A DNA stretch of 64,000 bases, from assembly GCF_029714425.1 (NCBI RefSeq), contig NZ_CP121668.1:7647501-7711500 (forward strand). Reading direction: 5' to 3'. Made by a program: the position numbers and the translations under genes. The number at the start of each line of letters is the position of its first letter. Position 1 is the stretch's first letter. The notes under the pieces are model-generated. The model was not told the DNA's origin and made no database searches. It worked only from the letters and a program-made list of their open reading frames with translations. Below are positions 59,859 to 64,000 of the stretch, piece by piece. This DNA comes from Bradyrhizobium sp. CB2312. GTDB lineage: Bacteria; Pseudomonadota; Alphaproteobacteria; Rhizobiales; Xanthobacteraceae.

Positions 59859-61955
59859 TCACTTGAAACTATCCCAGCCCGGATCGGGCGCGAAGCGTCC
59901 GCCGAATCGTTCGGCCAGCGCGCGCAGCGTGGATACAATATTTTCCACGCCGCGCGTGCGCGCATAGTTCAGCGGACCACCGCGGAATGGCGCATAGCCG
60001 GTGCCGAAGATCATGGCGCCGTCGACCGTATCAGGGTCATCGACGATGCCTTCGCGAAGCGCCGCGACGCAGACGTTGGACATCGGCAGCACCAGGCGGT
60101 CGATCATCTGGTCGGTGACGCGCGGGCCGGTCTCGGGCAGCGGTGCCTTCTCGGCCTTGCCGTTCTTCCAGGTGTAAAAGCCCTTGCCGGTCTTGCGGCC
60201 GAGCTCGCCCTTTGCGACCTTCTCGCGCAGCCAGGCCGGCGTTGGCGGCAAGAGGTCGCCGAACTTGGTGCGCAGCATGTCGCCGACATCGAGACAGATG
60301 TCGAGGCCGACCTGGTCGGCGAGCTCGATCGGTCCCATCGGCATGCCGAATTGTTCAGCGGCGGCATCGATCAGGCGTTGGTCGATCTTCTCGTCCAGCA
60401 TCACCATCGCTTCCAGCATGTAGGGCGTCAGTGCCCGGTTGACGAGGAAGCCGGGCGAGCTCTTCACCGGCAGCGGCAGGCGGTCGATCGCGCCGACAAA
60501 GGCGAGCGCCTCCTTCAGCACTTGCGCGTCGTTACCGTCATGGCTGACCACTTCGACCAGTTGCAGGCGCGACACTGGATTGAAGAAATGCAGGCCGACC
60601 AGCCGCTCCGGCCGGGCCAGCGTCGTTCGCAGATCCTGAAGCGGAATGCTGGACGTGTTGGTCGCCAGGATCGCGCCCGGCTTCATCCTGGGCTCGAGGC
60701 CCGCATAGACCTTCTGCTTGAGCTCGAGCTTTTCCGGCACCGCCTCGATGATGAGATCGGCGTTGCGGACGCCCTCGCCGTCCATGTCAGGGATCAGGCG
60801 GTCGAGCGCGTCGCGCACCTCGGTGGCTTTTCGGATGATCTTGCCGTAAAGCTCGGCGGCGCGCTTCACCGCCCCCGCGATCGGCTCCGCCTTCATGTCG
60901 GCCAGCGAGACGCGCAGCCCCTGCCCCGCACACCAGGCCGCGATATCGCCGCCCATGGCGCCGGCGCCGATGACGTGGACGTGCTTGATGGTGTTGCCGG
61001 GGCCGGCCGCTTTCTTCATCTGCTCGCGCAGGAAGAAGACACGGATCAGATTCTGCGCGGTCGGCGTCACCATCAGTTTGGCAAAGGACGCCTGCTCGGC
61101 CTTCAGCATCGCGGACTTGCTGCCGCCATGGGTCTCCCAGAGATCGATCAGCGCGTAGGGCGCGGGGTAATGCTCGCGGGACGCGGCCTTCGCCGCCTCC
61201 GAGCGCATGCGTTTTGCAAGCAGCCCGCGCACGGGGCCGAAATTGGCCGCGCGTGTCAGCAGGCCCGGACGCGCACGCTTCAGGCGGCCGAACAGCGCGT
61301 CCTTCACGGCGCCGCGGACGTGGCGCTCCTGCGTCACGGTGTCAACGAGGCCGAGCGACTTGGCGCGGCGCGCATCGATGGTGCGACCCGTGAGCATCAA
61401 GGCCATCGATTGGGTCGGGTTGACCAGCGCGGTAAACCGCGCGGTGCCGCCGAGGCCGGGATGCAGGCCCAGCATCACCTCCGGGAAGCCGAAGCGCGCG
61501 CCGTCGATGGCGATGCGCGATTGGCAGGCCAGCGCGACCTCGAGCCCGCCGCCGAGGCAGAAGCCGTGGACGACCGCGACCGTCGGCAGCTTGAGCGCTT
61601 CCAGATGATCCACAACGGCATGCGCGGCGCGGATGCGTGTCTCCACCATCTCGGCATCGCTGGCGCCGCGGAATTCGTTGACGTCGGCGCCGGCAATGAA
61701 GCCGGACGGTTTTGCCGAGCGGATGACGAGGCCGGCCGGGCGCTCGGTCTCGATCGCCGCGAGCACGGCGTCGAACTCTTCCATCACGTCGGACGAGAGC
61801 GTGTTGGCGCTTGTCTCGGCACGGTCGAACAGCAGCCAGGCGACGCCATCGGCATCGCGCGTCAGCTTGAAGTGCTTGTAGCGGCCGTCAGCCGCGGGCT
61901 GCGGCCCGAGCTCCAGCACACGGTCGCCGAGCGCGGTCATGATCTTCGAATCCAT
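59859..61955 (-). CDS. Enoyl-CoA hydratase / 3-hydroxyacyl-CoA dehydrogenase fusion (FadJ/FadB-like)
   Basis: 698 residues: N-terminal crotonase domain with AKPSGFIAGADVNEF and GFCLGGGLEVALAC and FPEVMLGLHPGLGG; Rossmann NAD domain HVIGAGAMGGDIAAWCAGQG (~320), then NTSSIPLQDL and GLHFFNPVSRLQLVEVV (catalytic His), and two 3HCDH C-domains (GFLVNRALTPYMLEAMVML; GTGYAPFRGGPLNYA). It catalyses hydration and oxidation steps of fatty acid beta-oxidation. ATG 61953-61955; extended upstream frame overlaps the thiolase and is rejected. Confidence 0.93.
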   Translation of the reverse strand: MDSKIMTALGDRVLELGPQPAADGRYKHFKLTRDADGVAWLLFDRAETSANTLSSDVMEEFDAVLAAIETERPAGLVIRSAKPSGFIAGADVNEFRGASDAEMVETRIRAAHAVVDHLEALKLPTVAVVHGFCLGGGLEVALACQSRIAIDGARFGFPEVMLGLHPGLGGTARFTALVNPTQSMALMLTGRTIDARRAKSLGLVDTVTQERHVRGAVKDALFGRLKRARPGLLTRAANFGPVRGLLAKRMRSEAAKAASREHYPAPYALIDLWETHGGSKSAMLKAEQASFAKLMVTPTAQNLIRVFFLREQMKKAAGPGNTIKHVHVIGAGAMGGDIAAWCAGQGLRVSLADMKAEPIAGAVKRAAELYGKIIRKATEVRDALDRLIPDMDGEGVRNADLIIEAVPEKLELKQKVYAGLEPRMKPGAILATNTSSIPLQDLRTTLARPERLVGLHFFNPVSRLQLVEVVSHDGNDAQVLKEALAFVGAIDRLPLPVKSSPGFLVNRALTPYMLEAMVMLDEKIDQRLIDAAAEQFGMPMGPIELADQVGLDICLDVGDMLRTKFGDLLPPTPAWLREKVAKGELGRKTGKGFYTWKNGKAEKAPLPETGPRVTDQMIDRLVLPMSNVCVAALREGIVDDPDTVDGAMIFGTGYAPFRGGPLNYARTRGVENIVSTLRALAERFGGRFAPDPGWDSFK

Positions 61956-61957
61956 GG

Positions 61958-63241
61958 TCACACCGCCTCGATCAACATGGCGCCGCCGAGCCCGCCGCCG
62001 ATGCATTCGGTGGCGACTCCGCGCCGCGTGCCGAGCCGCTTCATCGCATTGACGAGATGCAGCACGATGCGGTTGCCGGAGGTGCCGACGGGATGGCCGA
62101 GCGAGATCGCGCCGCCATCGACATTCAGTCGCTCGCGATCGATCTCGCCGGCGGCGCCGTCGAGGCCGAGGATCTCGCGGCAGAATTTGTCGTCGTTCCA
62201 GGCGGCGAGACAGCCAAGGACCTGCGTCGCAAACGCCTCGTTCAGCTCCCAGGTCTCGACGTCCTTGATGGTGAGGTCGTTGCGCTGAAGCAGCGGCGTT
62301 GCCGACATCACCGGGCCGAGCCCCATGATGCTGGGGTCGAGCGCGGCCCAATGGCTGTCGACGATCGCGGCCTTCGGCGTCAGTCCATGCTTTGCCACCG
62401 CCGCGTCGGAAGCCAGGATCACCCAGGACGCGCCATCGGTGATCTGCGACGAGTTGCCGGCGGTGACCTGTCCCCAGGGACGCTCGAACACCGGCCGGAG
62501 TTTTGCCAGCGTCTCGGCGGTGGAGTCGGGGCGCACGCCGTCATCGTGGTCGAAGAACTTGCCGTCGCGGGAGAACGCTGTCTCGACCTCGCCCTGCAAA
62601 TAGCCTTCGGCCTGCGCGTGGGCGAGCCGGCGATGGCTCTCGGCGGCATAGGCATCCGACTGGGCGCGGGTGATGCCGAAGAGATGGCCGACGACCTCGG
62701 CGGTCTGGCCCATGTTCAACTCGGTAATGGGGTCGGTCAGCCCGCGCTCGAGGCCGATGATCGGCTTGAGATAGCGCGGGCGCAGCTTGAACGCGGCGGC
62801 GAGCTTGACGGCCACGCCCTTGGCAGTGGCAAGGCCGGCGAACCAGCGCACGCCGGAATTGGGCCAGACCAGCGGCGCGTGGCTCAAGGCTTCAGTGCCG
62901 CCCGCCAAAATCATGTCGGCATGGCCCTCGCGGATGTAGCGGTAGGCGGTGTCGATCGACTGCATGCCCGAGCCGCAATTGATCTGCACCGTGAAGGCGA
63001 CCATGTCCTCGCCCATGCCGAGCCGGAGCGCGGCAACGCGGGCCGGGTTCATCTCGTCGGCGATGACGTTGGCGCAGCCGAGGATGACCTGGTCGAAATC
63101 GTCAGGCGAAAACGGCTGGCGCGCCAGCAGCGGCCGTCCGCACTGCACGGCGAGATCGACCGGCGTGAACGGCCCCGGCCCGGAACGTGCTTTCAGAAAC
63201 GGCGTCCGGCTGCCGTCGACGATGAAAACCGGTCGTGCCAT
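61958..63241 (-). CDS. Acetyl-CoA C-acyltransferase (thiolase, FadI/FadA-like)
   Basis: 427 residues. Nucleophile Cys in FTVQINCGSGMQSIDTAYR (~95), substrate loop WELNEAFATQVLGCLAAW, catalytic His in AISLGHPVGTSGNRI and Cys in VATECIGGGLGGAMLIE. It performs thiolytic cleavage of 3-ketoacyl-CoA. Starts one base within the FadE stop, 2 bases before the next gene. Confidence 0.94.
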   Translation of the reverse strand: MARPVFIVDGSRTPFLKARSGPGPFTPVDLAVQCGRPLLARQPFSPDDFDQVILGCANVIADEMNPARVAALRLGMGEDMVAFTVQINCGSGMQSIDTAYRYIREGHADMILAGGTEALSHAPLVWPNSGVRWFAGLATAKGVAVKLAAAFKLRPRYLKPIIGLERGLTDPITELNMGQTAEVVGHLFGITRAQSDAYAAESHRRLAHAQAEGYLQGEVETAFSRDGKFFDHDDGVRPDSTAETLAKLRPVFERPWGQVTAGNSSQITDGASWVILASDAAVAKHGLTPKAAIVDSHWAALDPSIMGLGPVMSATPLLQRNDLTIKDVETWELNEAFATQVLGCLAAWNDDKFCREILGLDGAAGEIDRERLNVDGGAISLGHPVGTSGNRIVLHLVNAMKRLGTRRGVATECIGGGLGGAMLIEAV

Positions 63242-64000
63242 CAGCTCGCCGCCCTCTGTTCACCGAGTTCCTGGAAGAACTGATGCACGTCGCCGGATTT
63301 CTTGTAAATCGGCGATAGCGCCTCCGGCGCGAAATCGTCGACCTCGATGACTTTTGTGACGGCTTCGTGAGCGGCCGCGAGCTGCTCGCCTTCGGCCTGC
63401 GTGATCACGCCTTTGGCGATGGCGTCCTTCCAGTCACGGATATGCGCGGCGCGCATGCGCTTGGCGATCGCATCGGTGCTCGCGACCAGCTTGAACGCGC
63501 GCTCCAGCCGGGCAAAGCCGCTGTCGTCGTCGACATGGGCAAGATCCGGCGTGAGGCGCTCGCGCGCGGCCGACGGCTCCAGCACGATGCCAGCGCATTG
63601 GTGCACGACGCGGTCGGACGGACCGAGCACGCGGGCACCGAACGGCTGGACCACGAGCTTGAGGAAGCCGGCAACGAAACGGTTGGGCAGATTGGCGAGA
63701 ATTTCGGCAAGCCGGTTCTCGATCGTCTTGAAGCCCGTCGCCATGCACCATTCCAGTGCAGCAAAATCCTCCTTCTGCCGACCCTCGTCCTGCCACCGCT
63801 TGAGCGCGGCCGAGAGCAGGTAAAGCTCGGAGAGGATATCGCCGAAGCGCGCCGACAGCATCTCCTTGCGCTTGAGCGCGCCGCCGAGCGTCAGCAGCGC
63901 CATGTCGGCACAGAGCGCGAACGCTGCGGAGTAGCGCGAGAGCTGGCGATAGAACGGCGTGGCATCGCCCGCATCCGGCGCCATCGCGAAGGCGCCAAAG
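63241..64000 (-). CDS. Acyl-CoA dehydrogenase, FadE-type C-terminal part (truncated at window edge)
   Basis: The last ~253 residues of a large FadE-like protein: acyl-CoA dehydrogenase C-domain (YSAAFALCADMALLTLGGALKRKEMLSARFGDILSELYLLSA) and DUF1974 (ENRLAEILANLPNRFVAGFLKLVVQPFGARV). The frame stays open to 64000 without a start, so the N-terminal FAD domains lie outside. First step of beta-oxidation; heads this operon in view. Confidence 0.9.
   Translation of the reverse strand, partial: FGAFAMAPDAGDATPFYRQLSRYSAAFALCADMALLTLGGALKRKEMLSARFGDILSELYLLSAALKRWQDEGRQKEDFAALEWCMATGFKTIENRLAEILANLPNRFVAGFLKLVVQPFGARVLGPSDRVVHQCAGIVLEPSAARERLTPDLAHVDDDSGFARLERAFKLVASTDAIAKRMRAAHIRDWKDAIAKGVITQAEGEQLAAAHEAVTKVIEVDDFAPEALSPIYKKSGDVHQFFQELGEQRAAS

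Noticed and set aside
59652..62288. 878-codon rightward frame opposite the beta-oxidation genes
   Set aside because: Antisense of the hydratase/dehydrogenase gene; His/Gln/Arg/Gly-rich and lacking any fold motif.

Overview
The window is high-GC, gene-dense alphaproteobacterial DNA whose protein families and small dispersed repeats fit Bradyrhizobium or a very close relative. Supporting signs are the DUF6111, DUF1285, DUF4170 and DUF2160 families, the aceA / short-chain acyl regulator pair, a GlpSTPQUV-type glycerol importer as in rhizobia, FixK-type boxes, and repeated GC-rich palindromic intergenic elements of the kind common in bradyrhizobial chromosomes. I see no rRNA, tRNA, CRISPR array, transposase or phage gene. 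It reads as ordinary chromosome with a few accessory inserts.

Layout. 1-6.8 kb: a truncated winged-helix regulator, a DUF1127 protein, then a leftward housekeeping operon (DUF1285, NUDIX CoA pyrophosphatase, DUF6111, CCA-adding enzyme, TauE/SafE exporter). This operon is interrupted by a 2.3 kb insert (outer membrane beta-barrel protein plus AraC regulator) flanked by 194 bp imperfect direct repeats of the cca/tauE junction. 7-13.9 kb: a rightward MoxR-DUF58-BatA/DUF4159-vWA operon with a sigma54-like promoter candidate upstream. 14-17.2 kb: a DUF2946 protein and a ZnuD-like TonB-dependent receptor behind a Zur-like palindrome. 17.4-18.7 kb: three small secreted proteins with two perfect FixK/FNR boxes. 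19-24.5 kb: GNAT, a surface-glycan trio (GT-C-like membrane protein, GT2, acyltransferase), a NUDIX protein and a metallophosphoesterase. 25-29 kb: DUF4170, isocitrate lyase and its divergent ScfR/RamB-like regulator around a tandem TTTTGTAAA operator. 29-38 kb: small proteins, a secreted zincin, a Lys-rich tail protein, TPR protein, HtpX, and a BgsB/BgsA-like c-di-GMP polysaccharide pair followed by a lytic transglycosylase.

38-40 kb: DUF1993 and an Old Yellow Enzyme. 40-47.6 kb: a leftward catabolic operon (FAD 2-hydroxyacid dehydrogenase, Pot-type ABC importer, DHDPS-family aldolase, IclR regulator) starting at a 25 bp perfect inverted repeat. 47.9-58.2 kb: the glycerol locus glpD-glpS-glpT-glpP-glpQ-glpU-glpV with a helically phased operator array, glpR, and a VapBC-type toxin-antitoxin module lodged between glpR and glpD; a HAD phosphatase lies just upstream of glpR. 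58.4-64 kb: an NTF2-like secreted protein, a small conserved protein, and a beta-oxidation operon (FadE-like, thiolase, enoyl-CoA hydratase/3-hydroxyacyl-CoA dehydrogenase, acyl-CoA thioesterase) running off the right edge.

The observations I think most deserve follow-up are the duplicated cca/tauE junction around an insert, the paired FixK boxes over unknown secreted proteins, the complementary loss of ATPase motifs in GlpS and GlpT, the IclR/aldolase/importer operon with its palindromic operator, and the BgsBA-like glucan module. All coordinates and motif matches were read by eye; no database search was run.
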